Counted from the stretch's first letter, positions 7,322-15,412 are shown. The stretch: DNA of 23,322 nt from CAYNEI01 sp964396185 (GCA_964396185.1 CAYNEI010000036.1:1-23322); one strand, 5' to 3'. Numbers and translations: made by a program. Notes: generated from the sequence alone by a model not told the origin.

Positions 7322-8668
7322 ATGTCGCTTCGGGTGCGAGAGCAGTTCCCCGTCACCCAGACCACCCTCAAGAGCCCCATCGATGGCGCCTCGAGGCCCC
7401 TGGTCTACATGGATCACGCCGCCAGCACGCACGCCCCGCAGCCCGTGCTCGACGCCCACCAGCGCTTCCTCTCCGAGGCCTATGCGAACGTGCACCGCGG
7501 CGCCCACCACCTCAGCATCGTGAGCACCGAATCCTACGAGGACGTCCGCTGGAAGCTCAAGGCCTTCCTCGGCGCCAGCGGAGACCACGAGGTCCTGTTC
7601 ACCCAGAACACAACGGGCGCCTTGGACCTGGCCGCCCACCTCGTCGCCCACGAACCCGGCGTGACCCTCATCACCACCATGGAGCACCACTCCAACGACC
7701 TCCCCCACCGCGCCCGTGGCCCGTATGCTCACATCGAGGTGGACGAGGGAGGCCAGCTCGACCTGGCGGATCTCGAGGCCAAGCTCGAGCGGTACAAGAC
7801 CAAGCTCGTAGCCGTCACCATGGCCAGCAACGTCACCGGCATCCGACCTCCCTTGGGGGAGGTCATCGACATGGCCCACGCCTACGGCGCCCGCGTGCTC
7901 GTGGATGGAGCACAGGGCTTAGCACACCTCGACATCGATCTCACCACCATCGGCGAGACCGGGGGCCCGGACATGTTCGCTGCTGCCGGGCACAAGGCCT
8001 ATGCCCCCATGGGCTCGGCCTTCCTCGTGGCCCCCATGGATCTCATCGACGAGGCCCCACCGTACCGGCCAGGCGGCGGGACCGTCCAACTCGTCGGCAC
8101 CGAGGAGGTGCTCTGGACCACGGGCCACGACCGCCACGAAGGGGGAACCCCGAACGTGCCGGGCGTGGTCGCGATGGGTGCTGCCATCGACTTCCTGCGA
8201 GGGATCGGCATGGGCAACGTGCGCGAACACGAACTCGAGCTCCTGGAACCGCTACTGGCTGGGCTCGAGGCGATCCCGGGCGTCACGATCCTCGGCGACG
8301 CCCCGGCCGAAGAGCGCGTCGGAGCCATCGGGTTCAACGTCGAGGGCGTCCACCACGGCCTGGTCTCGCGCATCCTCGACAACGAGTACGGCATCGCCAC
8401 GCGCAACGGGTGCTTCTGCGCACATCCCTACCTCGTGCGGCTGCTCGGCATCCTCGGCAACGCCGACGAGCTCCGCGAGCACTTGCGCCGGGGCGGGAGC
8501 ACGCGTGAGCCCGAGTTCCCAGGCGCCGTGCGAGCCAGCCTCGGTGTCTACAACACGCGCCAGGAGGTCGACCACTTCCTCACGGCCGTCCGGTCCATCG
8601 CCGAGCACGGCTGGGCAGGAGAGTACACCTGGACGGAAGGCCGAGACTGGCACCCCATCAAGGCATGA
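7322..8668 (+). CDS. class V aminotransferase-fold PLP enzyme, SufS/cysteine desulfurase-like
   Basis: This 448-residue fold-type I PLP enzyme opens with YMDHAASTHAP, the usual class V start. It has TQNTTGALD (cofactor phosphate region), TMEHHSND with the ring-stacking His, LVDGAQG with the PLP-pyridine Asp, and AAAGHKAYAP with the Schiff-base Lys225. In RNGCFCAHPYL, Cys366 aligns with the sulfur-accepting cysteine of group II desulfurases (SufS, HCAQP), and Cys364 lies two residues before it. This favours cysteine desulfurase, mobilising sulfur from cysteine, over an isopenicillin-epimerase-type reaction. It is longer than SufS (about 406 residues) owing to a loop near residues 380-400 and a C-terminal extension. 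No suf or isc partner lies nearby. A small winged-helix gene follows with its own promoter. The fold is certain; the desulfurase call is moderate. Confidence 0.88.
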   Translation: MSLRVREQFPVTQTTLKSPIDGASRPLVYMDHAASTHAPQPVLDAHQRFLSEAYANVHRGAHHLSIVSTESYEDVRWKLKAFLGASGDHEVLFTQNTTGALDLAAHLVAHEPGVTLITTMEHHSNDLPHRARGPYAHIEVDEGGQLDLADLEAKLERYKTKLVAVTMASNVTGIRPPLGEVIDMAHAYGARVLVDGAQGLAHLDIDLTTIGETGGPDMFAAAGHKAYAPMGSAFLVAPMDLIDEAPPYRPGGGTVQLVGTEEVLWTTGHDRHEGGTPNVPGVVAMGAAIDFLRGIGMGNVREHELELLEPLLAGLEAIPGVTILGDAPAEERVGAIGFNVEGVHHGLVSRILDNEYGIATRNGCFCAHPYLVRLLGILGNADELREHLRRGGSTREPEFPGAVRASLGVYNTRQEVDHFLTAVRSIAEHGWAGEYTWTEGRDWHPIKA

Positions 8669-8712
8669 GATGCCCTGACACGGTGCAACTCACGCTCAAC
8701 CGTAGTAAAGCA

Positions 8713-8720
8713 CTATATAG
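8713..8720 (+). promoter_or_regulatory. TATA box of the small winged-helix gene
   Basis: CTATATAG, preceded by a purine-rich GTAAAG that could serve as the BRE, lies 20 bases before the ATG at 8741. It is the clearest archaeal promoter in the window and implies a leaderless message. Confidence 0.65.
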
Positions 8721-8740
8721 CCTCAGATCCTTGCTGGCGC

Positions 8741-9058
8741 ATGGAGGTACGGGACCCCCAGGAGGTCGCAGAGCTGTGCGGTGCACTCTCGCACCCGAAC
8801 CGAGTGAATCTCTACCGCATCCTCCAGGAAGAGCAGGAGGCCTTCCTGGCTGACCTGGTCAGCCTGGCCAGCCACTCGCTGCCCAAGCCCCTCAACTACA
8901 TGACGGTCAAGCACCACATCCACCGCATGGCCGAAGCTGATGTGGTTAAGCTGGGCAAGCGCGATGGCCAGTTCTACGTGACGCTCAACCGGCCGAACAT
9001 CCAGATCGTCGATGGCGAGGCTCCGGCTGCGGAGACTGAGGTCGAGCTGACCCAGTGA
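8741..9058 (+). CDS. ArsR-like winged-helix transcription regulator
   Basis: This 105-residue protein starts LCGALSHPNRVNLYRIL, the classical first helices of ArsR-type winged-helix proteins. A recognition-helix segment follows, including KPLNYMTVKHHIHRMAEADVV, then a wing (LGKRDGQFYVTLN, residues 72-85) and an acidic tail. No cysteine pair for metal sensing is visible. It should be a cytosolic DNA-binding dimer. It has its own strong TATA box and converges with the membrane-bound regulator gene, leaving a 21-base gap. Its targets are not evident; autoregulation or control of the adjacent PLP-enzyme gene is possible. Confidence 0.85.
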   Translation: MEVRDPQEVAELCGALSHPNRVNLYRILQEEQEAFLADLVSLASHSLPKPLNYMTVKHHIHRMAEADVVKLGKRDGQFYVTLNRPNIQIVDGEAPAAETEVELTQ

Positions 9059-9079
9059 AGCTCTACCCAACCAAGCGCG

Positions 9080-10792
9080 TCAAGGGCTCGTAGCCCAGAC
9101 TCGCTCCATCCGGTCAAGGCAATCGAAAAGCCTCTCTGTCGGATCCACCACAACGCCAAGCTCCCCGTCTTCGCGGTAGGCGAGCCCACGGTTCACGAAC
9201 GCTTGGACCAGGCGCGAGATGTCAGCACCTTTCAGCGGGCCCTGGGTCGCGCGGGCGAGCTCTTCGAGGCGAGCCACCGGCGTGAGGCCTCGAACGGCCA
9301 AGAGTTGGGCAAGGTGTCCGGCGCGGGGTCGCCTGAGGAAGGCGACGTGGCTGCGCAGGTGCTCGGGGATCGCACCGGGCAGCGCGTAGCGCCGCGGGTT
9401 CTCGTCGAGCAGGGTCAACAAGCCATGGTCCACGAGCCGATCGAGCTCGCTGCCTGCCTCGCGGATCCCCGTGGTGTCCGCGCACTGCTTGGCTGATAAG
9501 CCAGGCCGGGATCGGATGAGGTGGTAAAGCGTGAACCGGTCCGGGTCGAACAGGAGCTCGCTGGGCCGCTCCAGGCCCGCAACACCCGGAAGGACCACGT
9601 GCTCCTCGGGGTCCTCTTCTCTCGAGGACGGCCGTGCCAGGATGGCCAGTCCGGCGCCCTTGGCCGAGATGGCGTACCACGCTGCCAGGCCGAGGATCGT
9701 GCTCCCTGCCCCGACGGCGACGAGCCCCTGTTGCGTCAACAGCGCGTTGCCCGCCCCGTTCGGGGTCAGGGGGATGCTCACTTGAGATAGGGTCCCGTCG
9801 AGACCGATGCTCAGGCGATCAGCGGGGTTCCCGCGGGGGGTGAGCGAGAGCGAGACGTTGCCGATCATCGAGACGGGGCCCTGGTCATCGGCTCGGTGCA
9901 CGCCATCGTGGGCTGTGATCGTCCCCTCAGCGCTGGGGACCCGGGCCATGCCGTCCAGGTTCATGCGCATACCGGGTGCCACGAGCTCGGTGCCCAAGCC
10001 CTCGGATGCCAGGGTCGTCTCGATGCCCTCGAGGTCGAGCACGAGGTACTCGTAGTGCTCCGAGCGGGCCCGCATCCCGTCGCTCTCCTCGATCTCGGCG
10101 CCGGTATCGTAGGAGGCCAGGATACTCGACTCGTTCCGCACGACGACGTGGGCGCCCCACACGTAGCCTTGGGCCCCACCGGTGGCTGTCACCACCGGGG
10201 ACTCTTCGAGGCCGATGAGGGGGCCTTGCCGGGTGTAGGTGTAGTTGAACGGGCTTTCGTGCTCGTGGAGCTTGTACATGGCCCGGTAGCCATCGACGAC
10301 CTCGAGCCCATCGGGGTGGACGGTCACGTAGCTCGCATCGGTGGATGCGTCGATGTCGACGAGCAGGCCCTGGCTCTGGCTTGGGGCGAGCAGGACCACC
10401 GAATCTTGCCCGAACGCGGAGAGCTCGAGGGTGACGTTCTGGACAGTGATCGTCTCCCGGGAGACGCCATCCGACGGCCGAGGCTCCTCCACGACCACAG
10501 GACCAACCGGCTCTGGTGCGTCGGCCAGTTGCCTGGAGTGCGTGTCCAGTGTGACCCGTTCGATGGTGGCTTGAGCCGCGGAGATGACGACCAGGGACTG
10601 AGGTGGCCCGTCCGGGGAAGCTCGGACCAGGATCGATGGGTCGGCCAGGTTGGTGCTCAGCTCGCCTGAAAGCTGGAGCGGCGGATCGGCAGCCAAGAAC
10701 CCTTCTGCTGGACCCGCGGATACGGTGGGGCTGGCGAGCAGCGAGAACGCAAGGACACCCGTCATCCATGCGACCAAGCGGCTTGGATCCAT
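9080..10792 (-). CDS. membrane-anchored winged-helix regulator with extracellular sensor domain
   Basis: This 570-residue protein has a signal peptide (residues 1-26, ending TVSA), a beta-rich ectodomain of about 330 residues, one membrane segment at about 355-376 (QGLVAVGAGSTILGLAAWYA) and a cytoplasmic part. The ectodomain carries four N-glycosylation sequons (NVT, NYT, NES, NVS). The cytoplasmic part has one winged-helix-like unit at about 410-480 (DRFTLYHLIRSRPGLSAKQ) and a second helical unit to the end that resembles another winged helix. The ATG at 10792 is chosen because GGGAGGTG lies 6 bases upstream and the signal peptide begins there; the frame runs open to 10906. Such a protein would sense an outside signal and bind DNA at the membrane, as one-component regulators do. 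It is divergent from a secreted cysteine-rich protein gene. The ectodomain family is unknown. Confidence 0.82.
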   Translation of the reverse strand: MDPSRLVAWMTGVLAFSLLASPTVSAGPAEGFLAADPPLQLSGELSTNLADPSILVRASPDGPPQSLVVISAAQATIERVTLDTHSRQLADAPEPVGPVVVEEPRPSDGVSRETITVQNVTLELSAFGQDSVVLLAPSQSQGLLVDIDASTDASYVTVHPDGLEVVDGYRAMYKLHEHESPFNYTYTRQGPLIGLEESPVVTATGGAQGYVWGAHVVVRNESSILASYDTGAEIEESDGMRARSEHYEYLVLDLEGIETTLASEGLGTELVAPGMRMNLDGMARVPSAEGTITAHDGVHRADDQGPVSMIGNVSLSLTPRGNPADRLSIGLDGTLSQVSIPLTPNGAGNALLTQQGLVAVGAGSTILGLAAWYAISAKGAGLAILARPSSREEDPEEHVVLPGVAGLERPSELLFDPDRFTLYHLIRSRPGLSAKQCADTTGIREAGSELDRLVDHGLLTLLDENPRRYALPGAIPEHLRSHVAFLRRPRAGHLAQLLAVRGLTPVARLEELARATQGPLKGADISRLVQAFVNRGLAYREDGELGVVVDPTERLFDCLDRMERVWATSP

Positions 10793-10870
10793 CTCGCTAC
10801 ACCTCCCGCCCGTGCGACCGGCACCCGATGGCGACGCCTGGGACGGGCAGAGACAGCATCCCATGGAGAA

Positions 10871-10880
10871 GGAATAAACG
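10871..10880 (-). promoter_or_regulatory. TATA-like element of the membrane-bound regulator gene
   Basis: On the minus strand CGTTTATTCC lies about 80 bases before the ATG at 10792. Transcription would start near 10850, giving a leader that carries the GGAGGTG site. This fits a leadered gene, unlike its divergent neighbour. Confidence 0.4.
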
Positions 10881-10908
10881 TTTCGCGCCCAGCGAGTTGC
10901 AGGCAAGG

Positions 10909-10916
10909 GATTAAAT
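10909..10916 (+). promoter_or_regulatory. TATA-like element of the secreted cysteine-rich protein gene
   Basis: GATTAAAT lies 29 bases before the ATG at 10946, supporting that start over the GTG at 10934. Confidence 0.5.
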
Positions 10917-10945
10917 GGGTCTTAACTCCATGCGTGTGCGGAGCC

Positions 10946-11521
10946 ATGAGGCTGTTCGTCGCGGGGCTGCTGTTCGTTTCGCTGCTCGCGGTCCCAGCGG
11001 TGGCTGAGCTCGCACCCGAGGACGGGTGCCGTGTGGTCTTGCGCGATCCCACGAACCCCACTTGGTCGAAGGATTGCTTCATCGTCGGCGAGGTTGAACC
11101 CCCGTCCGAGTGCGACGATGCGTGCATGGCGATGATCACCGTGGAGCCAAACGCGCCGGACTGCCAGCCCGTCAGCCGGGTCGGTTTCAACGCGTCCGGC
11201 TGCGCGGATGCCGGGGCCGAGGCGCGCGTGGAAGCCCACCCGGCCACGGTCACGAGCCCCTGGCTCGAGGTGAGCCACAGGATGTGCGAGACCCTCGGTC
11301 CAGCCTGCCCGCCGCCATCCACCGTGGCCCTGGACACCCAGCTCGAGACGACCGGGGACATCACCGTCCCGAACGCGGTCCTCGAGGTCGACCTGGACCG
11401 GTACACCACCGAGATCGTCATCGGCTCCGACGGCGCCAGCCTCCACGACGGCGAGTGCGTGCTTCACGCAGACGACGACGGCCCAACGCGCACGTGTCGC
11501 TCCGCTCACCTGGCCAACTAA
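10946..11521 (+). CDS. secreted cysteine-rich protein of unknown function
   Basis: This 191-residue protein has a signal peptide (residues 1-20, hydrophobic core then AVAELA). The mature part has ten cysteines, an even number compatible with five disulfides (for example GCRV, DCFI, SECDDAC, DCQP, GCAD, MCET, ACPP, ECVL, TCRS). There is no further membrane segment and the sequence is acidic. I do not recognise a family. It sits head to head with the membrane-anchored winged-helix regulator across 153 bases, so the regulator may control it or sense it, but only the adjacency supports this. It ends 60 bases before the CTP synthase gene, which has its own promoter-like element. Confidence 0.75.
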   Translation: MRLFVAGLLFVSLLAVPAVAELAPEDGCRVVLRDPTNPTWSKDCFIVGEVEPPSECDDACMAMITVEPNAPDCQPVSRVGFNASGCADAGAEARVEAHPATVTSPWLEVSHRMCETLGPACPPPSTVALDTQLETTGDITVPNAVLEVDLDRYTTEIVIGSDGASLHDGECVLHADDDGPTRTCRSAHLAN

Positions 11522-11550
11522 GCCCTGGACGGCCGGCACCATGCGAAGGT

Positions 11551-11558
11551 TCTTAGAT
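11551..11558 (+). promoter_or_regulatory. TATA-like element of the pyrG operon
   Basis: TCTTAGAT lies 23 bases before the GTG start of CTP synthase at 11582, consistent with a leaderless message that would also carry the downstream kinase, phosphatidyltransferase and possibly htpX genes. Confidence 0.45.
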
Positions 11559-11581
11559 GGTCACCCCTTAGGCCGCTCCCC

Positions 11582-13204
11582 GTGACACAGACCAGGTTCA
11601 TCGTGGTCACGGGGGGTGTCCTGTCCGGTTTGGGCAAGGGCATCACGACCTCCTCGATCGGGACACTGCTCAAAGCCCGCGGCTTGACGCTCACGGCGGT
11701 CAAGATCGACCCGTACGTGAACTGCGACGCTGGCACCATGAACCCGTTCGAGCACGGCGAGGTGTTCGTGCTCGAGGATGGTGGAGAGGTCGACCTCGAC
11801 CTCGGCAACTACGAGCGGTTCCTGGACACCAACATCCCGCAGGACAACAACATCACGACGGGCAAGGTGTACCGCGCCGTCATCGAGAAGGAGCGTAAAG
11901 GAGCCTACTTAGGCAAGACGGTGCAGATCGTCCCCCACGTCACCGACGAGATCCGCCAGCGCGTAGAAGAAGCTGCAGCCAAGGCAGGCGCGGACGTCTG
12001 CCTGGTCGAGGTCGGGGGCACCGTCGGCGACATCGAGTCCTCACCGTTCCTGGAAGGCCTGCGCCAGCTCCACAGAGACCACGGCCACGAGAACGTGGTC
12101 TTCGTCCACACCACGCTCGTGCCCGTGCTCGGCCCTGTCGGCGAGCAGAAGACCAAGCCGACCCAGCACTCGGTCAAGGAGCTCAAGGCCGCCGGCATCG
12201 AGCCCGACATGATCGTGTGCCGATGCCCCCAGCCCCTCGAGGAGAGCACTCGACAGAAGATCTCGAACTTCTGTGATGTCTCGCCCGATGCTGTCGTGGG
12301 TGCCCCAGACGTTCCCACGAAGTACCAGGTCCCGCTCTTGCTCAACGACCAGGGCGTCGACGCTTGGCTCGTGGACCGCCTCAAGCTCGAGGCCGGTGAA
12401 CCCGACCTCGCCCAGTGGACGCGCTTCCTCGACGGGATCACCTCCCCCGAGCGAGACGTGACCATCGGGGTCGTGGGCAAGTACACCGACCTGACAGACG
12501 CGTACATGAGCATCCAGGAGGCGTTCAACCACGCGGGCTCCGAGCTCTCCACACGCGTGAACATCGAGTGGATCGAGTCCGACGAGTTCGATGATGGCCC
12601 GCTCGACCAGCTCGCTGAGCTCGACGGCATCCTCGTCCCAGGTGGCTTCGGATCCAGGGGCACCGAGGGCAAGATCAGGGCCATCCAGTACGCCCGCGAG
12701 CACCAGATCCCCTTCCTTGGCATCTGCTACGGTTTCCAGCTCGCCGTGGTCGAGTTCGCACGACATGCGCTAGGCCTGGAGGACGCGACGAGCGCCGAGC
12801 TCATCGACGAGCTGGGCATCGAGTCGGATCACGCTGTCATCGATCTGCTCCCCGAGCAACGCTCCATCGACGCCAAAGGCGGGACCATGCGCCTGGGCGC
12901 GACCCCGGTACGCGTGAAAGCAGGCTCGAAGGCCCATGGCCTCTACAACGCCGAGCTCATCCTCGAACGCCACCGCCACCGCTACGAGGTCAACCCGCGC
13001 TACCGGGAGGATCTCGAGCGCGCAGGCCTGAGGTTCACGGGGAAGGACTCCACTGGGCTTCGCATGGAGATCCTCGAGCTCGGCGACGACCACCCATACT
13101 TCATGGGCAGCCAGTTCCACCCCGAGTTCAAGTCCCGGCCGGGCAAGCCCGCGCCGCTGTTCCGTGGCCTCGTGGAGGCGGCCCTCAAGAAGGGCGGCGC
13201 GTGA
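11582..13204 (+). CDS. pyrG: CTP synthase
   Basis: This 540-residue enzyme makes CTP from UTP, ATP and glutamine in the cytosol. It is full length for the family. The N-terminal amidoligase domain (about 1-270) begins RFIVVTGGVLSGLGKGITTS, holds the KIDPYVNCDAGTMNPFEHGEV active-site stretch, and has VGGTVGDIES. The C-terminal class I glutamine amidotransferase domain (about 295-540) has GGFGSRGT, the nucleophile Cys382 in GICYGFQ (usually GICLGMQ) and the catalytic pair His513/Glu515 in FHPEF. GTG is used as start, supported by a TATA-like element 23 bases upstream and by the family N-terminus. Its stop overlaps the adenylate kinase start, so the two are probably co-translated. Its product CTP is the precursor of the CDP-activated lipid used by the phosphatidyltransferase two genes on. 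Confidence 0.98.
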   Translation: MTQTRFIVVTGGVLSGLGKGITTSSIGTLLKARGLTLTAVKIDPYVNCDAGTMNPFEHGEVFVLEDGGEVDLDLGNYERFLDTNIPQDNNITTGKVYRAVIEKERKGAYLGKTVQIVPHVTDEIRQRVEEAAAKAGADVCLVEVGGTVGDIESSPFLEGLRQLHRDHGHENVVFVHTTLVPVLGPVGEQKTKPTQHSVKELKAAGIEPDMIVCRCPQPLEESTRQKISNFCDVSPDAVVGAPDVPTKYQVPLLLNDQGVDAWLVDRLKLEAGEPDLAQWTRFLDGITSPERDVTIGVVGKYTDLTDAYMSIQEAFNHAGSELSTRVNIEWIESDEFDDGPLDQLAELDGILVPGGFGSRGTEGKIRAIQYAREHQIPFLGICYGFQLAVVEFARHALGLEDATSAELIDELGIESDHAVIDLLPEQRSIDAKGGTMRLGATPVRVKAGSKAHGLYNAELILERHRHRYEVNPRYREDLERAGLRFTGKDSTGLRMEILELGDDHPYFMGSQFHPEFKSRPGKPAPLFRGLVEAALKKGGA

Positions 13205-13764
13205 TGCCACGGATCGTCGCGCTCACCGGCACGCCCGGCACAGGCAAGACCGCCATCGCCCAGGAGCTCTCCAGCCGCGTCACGGTCGTCGAGGCTGGTC
13301 GGTTGGCCACGGAGCTCGACGCCATCGCCGAGCGGGACCACGAGCGCGGCAGCGACGTGGTCGACGAGGAGATCCTGGAACAACACGCCCGGGCCAGGCT
13401 CCCTGCCGAGGGACCCGTGCTGGTCGAGGGCGTGCTGGCCCACTACTGCGACCCTGACGCTGTCGTGGTCCTTCGCTGTCATCCCACCGTGCTCCGCAAG
13501 CGGTTGAGCGACCGGGGCTGGCCACCGGCCAAGATCGATGAGAACGTGCTGGCGGAGACCCTGGATGCCATCGTGGCCGAGCTCGACGACCAACCCGCCT
13601 GGGAGCTGGACACCACCACGCTCACGCCTGAAGAGGCTGCGGCACGCATCGTCGGACTTTTCATAGACGAGGCCCTGGACCCATCCACGCTCCAACCCGT
13701 GGGGACGGTCGACTGGACGTCGACCCTGATGGAAGGTGGTGAGGCCGAACATGACGCTGCATGA
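13204..13764 (+). CDS. archaeal AK6/Fap7-type adenylate kinase
   Basis: This 186-residue P-loop kinase starts PRIVALTGTPGTGKT, with a Walker A at residues 9-16. It has the compact NMP-kinase core: a VVEAGRLA strand, the DEEILEQHAR segment, a Walker-B-like VLVEGVLAHY, and the VVVLRCHPTVLRKRLSDRGW lid arginine region. This is the AK6/Fap7 family of archaea and eukaryotes, which catalyses AMP + ATP to 2 ADP and is also linked to small ribosomal subunit maturation. The ATG at 13204 overlaps the pyrG stop as TGATG; a GTG at 13201 is an alternative. The 3' end overlaps the phosphatidyltransferase gene by 14 bases. From general knowledge, this kinase and phosphatidyltransferase pair is also found together in other euryarchaea. 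Confidence 0.92.
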   Translation: MPRIVALTGTPGTGKTAIAQELSSRVTVVEAGRLATELDAIAERDHERGSDVVDEEILEQHARARLPAEGPVLVEGVLAHYCDPDAVVVLRCHPTVLRKRLSDRGWPPAKIDENVLAETLDAIVAELDDQPAWELDTTTLTPEEAAARIVGLFIDEALDPSTLQPVGTVDWTSTLMEGGEAEHDAA

Positions 13765-14398
13765 CCATCGGGGTCGCTTCGACCGACGCATGGAACCCTT
13801 CATCACCTGGTGCGCCCGCCAGGGCATCACCCCCAACCAGCTCACCATCGTCTCGCTGGTGCTCACAGCCGGAGCGGCTGTCTGCTTCTACTTCTCCAAC
13901 CCGGCCAGCTACTGGTTGCTCCCCGTGGGTGGCGTTCTGCTCATGGTCGGAGCCATGCTGGACTCCGCCGATGGGCTGCTGGCCCGGTACACCGACACCG
14001 CGAGCCCCCGCGGGGACTACCTCGATCACACCTTCGACCGGTTCGCTGACGTGCTCCTGCTCGTCGGTCTCTCCTTCTCGACCTGGGTCCCCCTCTGGAT
14101 CGGGATGTTGGCCATCGTGGGCACCCTGCTCACCAGCTACATGGGCACCCAAGCCCAAGCCGTGGGCGTCGGGCGAGACTACGGCGGGCTGTTGGGCCGG
14201 GCCGATCGCATGACGATCCTGTTCATCGCGCCCTTCGCCCAGGCGGCACTCGAGGTGATCGGCTACACGCTCCCGATGGGCACGAACCTCCTCGAGGTCT
14301 CACTCGTCATCATCGCCGTGGCCGGCAACATCACCGCCATCCAGCGCTTCTACGTCTCCTACAGAGCGTTAGAGGAAGAGGACAGAAAGCCTAAGTAG
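13751..14398 (+). CDS. CDP-alcohol phosphatidyltransferase (archaeal polar-lipid headgroup enzyme)
   Basis: This 215-residue integral membrane enzyme carries the complete family signature D-x2-DG-x2-AR-x8-G-x3-D-x3-D, at Asp71, Asp74, Gly75, Arg79, Gly88, Asp92 and Asp96. Membrane helices lie near 33-50, 55-72, 100-117, 118-136, 155-173 and 180-200. It transfers a phospho-alcohol from a CDP-activated donor; in archaea the donor is CDP-archaeol. The acceptor cannot be read from the sequence: inositol-phosphate (archaetidylinositol phosphate synthase), glycerol phosphate and serine are all possible, and the first fits the compact DYLDHTFDR version. The ATG at 13751 is preceded by GGTGGTGAGG; a GTG at 13736 is an alternative. 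Translation is probably coupled to the overlapping kinase gene. Confidence 0.93.
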   Translation: MTLHDHRGRFDRRMEPFITWCARQGITPNQLTIVSLVLTAGAAVCFYFSNPASYWLLPVGGVLLMVGAMLDSADGLLARYTDTASPRGDYLDHTFDRFADVLLLVGLSFSTWVPLWIGMLAIVGTLLTSYMGTQAQAVGVGRDYGGLLGRADRMTILFIAPFAQAALEVIGYTLPMGTNLLEVSLVIIAVAGNITAIQRFYVSYRALEEEDRKPK

Positions 14399-14410
14399 GG
14401 GACCAGAGTC

Positions 14411-15286
14411 ATGGCGACCTCCATGGCAGGCTTCACCAACTCGGCGAAAACCGGCGGCCTCTTCATGGTCATGCTCGGGCTCTTCGCCGTGATCGGCTTC
14501 CTCCTCGGAGGCGTCTTCGGCGGAGACCCGTACTCCGCCATGGTGATCTTCCTCATCATCGCTGCTGCGCTCAACGCCGTGGCGCTGTTCTGGGGAGACA
14601 AGCTCATCCTGAGAGCCTACAAAGCCCAGGAGGTCAGCGAATCGGATGCCCCGCAGCTCCACCGCACCGTGGGCCGCGTATCCGCCCAAGCAGGCCTCCC
14701 GAAACCCACGGTCTACCTCATCAAGAGCGACACGCCCAACGCCTTCGCCACGGGACGCAGCCCAGCACACGGCAAGGTCGCCTTCACCACAGGCATCATG
14801 CGCCTACTCGACGCCGATGAGCTCGAGGGCGTGGCCGCCCACGAGCTAGCCCACATCAAGAACCGGGACATGCTCGTCATGACCGTGGCCGCCACCATCG
14901 CAGCCGCCATCGGGTTCGCCGTGCGCATGGCCATGTGGCAAGGCATCTTCGGCGGCCGAGACGCCCGCCAAGCCCTCCCCGTGCTCATCCTCTTGGCCGT
15001 CACCGCGCCCCTGGCAGCCATGGTCATCCAGATGGCCATCAGCCGGAGCCGCGAGTTCAGCGCTGATAAGGGGGCAGCCGAGTTCACCGGCAACCCAAGA
15101 GCCATGGCCTCAGCTCTGCGCAAGCTCGAGCTAGGCAACGATGCTCGACCCATGGAAGGCGGTAACCCGGCGCATGCGTCGCTGTTCATCACGAACCCAT
15201 TCAAGGGCGGTGCGCTGACCAAGCTCTTCAGCACCCATCCGCCCATGGATGAGCGGATCGAGAGACTCGAGGCCCTGGCCTACTGA
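14411..15286 (+). CDS. htpX: HtpX-family membrane zinc metalloprotease
   Basis: This 291-residue M48B protease has two N-terminal membrane segments (about 15-37 and 42-62). A lipocalin-like entry TVYLIKSDTPNAFATGR follows, then the zinc motif HELAH (His144, Glu145, His148) and the third ligand Glu215 in SREFSAD. Two more hydrophobic segments lie around 155-175 and 190-210. The conserved end STHPPMDERIERL is present. HtpX degrades misfolded membrane proteins with its active site facing the cytosol. It starts 12 bases after the phosphatidyltransferase stop, so it is probably the last gene of the pyrG operon. The stop codon lies within the loop of a perfect 14-bp inverted repeat, and the last codons form the left edge of a tandemly duplicated element. 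Confidence 0.97.
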   Translation: MATSMAGFTNSAKTGGLFMVMLGLFAVIGFLLGGVFGGDPYSAMVIFLIIAAALNAVALFWGDKLILRAYKAQEVSESDAPQLHRTVGRVSAQAGLPKPTVYLIKSDTPNAFATGRSPAHGKVAFTTGIMRLLDADELEGVAAHELAHIKNRDMLVMTVAATIAAAIGFAVRMAMWQGIFGGRDARQALPVLILLAVTAPLAAMVIQMAISRSREFSADKGAAEFTGNPRAMASALRKLELGNDARPMEGGNPAHASLFITNPFKGGALTKLFSTHPPMDERIERLEALAY

Positions 15287-15303
15287 GGAGGGCCTCGAGT
15301 CTC
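15262..15303 (+). terminator. 14-bp hairpin enclosing the htpX stop codon
   Basis: The arms 15262-15275 and 15290-15303 are perfect reverse complements (GAGACTCGAGGCCC and its complement) with a 14-base loop that holds the TGA. No T-run follows, so it is not a standard archaeal terminator. It may block 3' exonucleases or cause pausing. The role is inferred; the dyad is exact. Confidence 0.4.
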
Positions 15304-15385
15304 GCGAGCGCACGCGAGCTCCGGCCCAGCGAGAGGAGCTCGCGTGCAGATCTGGCCGCCCCGTGGCGGCGCCAAGCATGCCGCC
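15272..15385 (+). repeat. tandem repeat copy 1, hairpin-rich element after htpX
   Basis: This is the first copy of a roughly 114-bp unit repeated 141 bp downstream with about eight differences. It starts in the last codons of htpX. It contains a perfect 13-bp hairpin (15310-15322 with 15335-15347, 12-base loop) and a 6-bp hairpin (15355-15360 with 15365-15370, 4-base loop). The structures suggest a REP-like palindromic element, a structured RNA or a protein-binding array. No transposase is associated. Confidence 0.85.
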
Positions 15386-15412
15386 GCGAGCGGCCAGTCG
15401 CGTCATGTTGGA

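Noticed and set aside
9896..10669. Plus-strand frame of 257 codons
   Set aside because: It is antisense to the ectodomain of the membrane-bound regulator; the minus-strand reading has a signal peptide, sequons, membrane helix and winged-helix domains.
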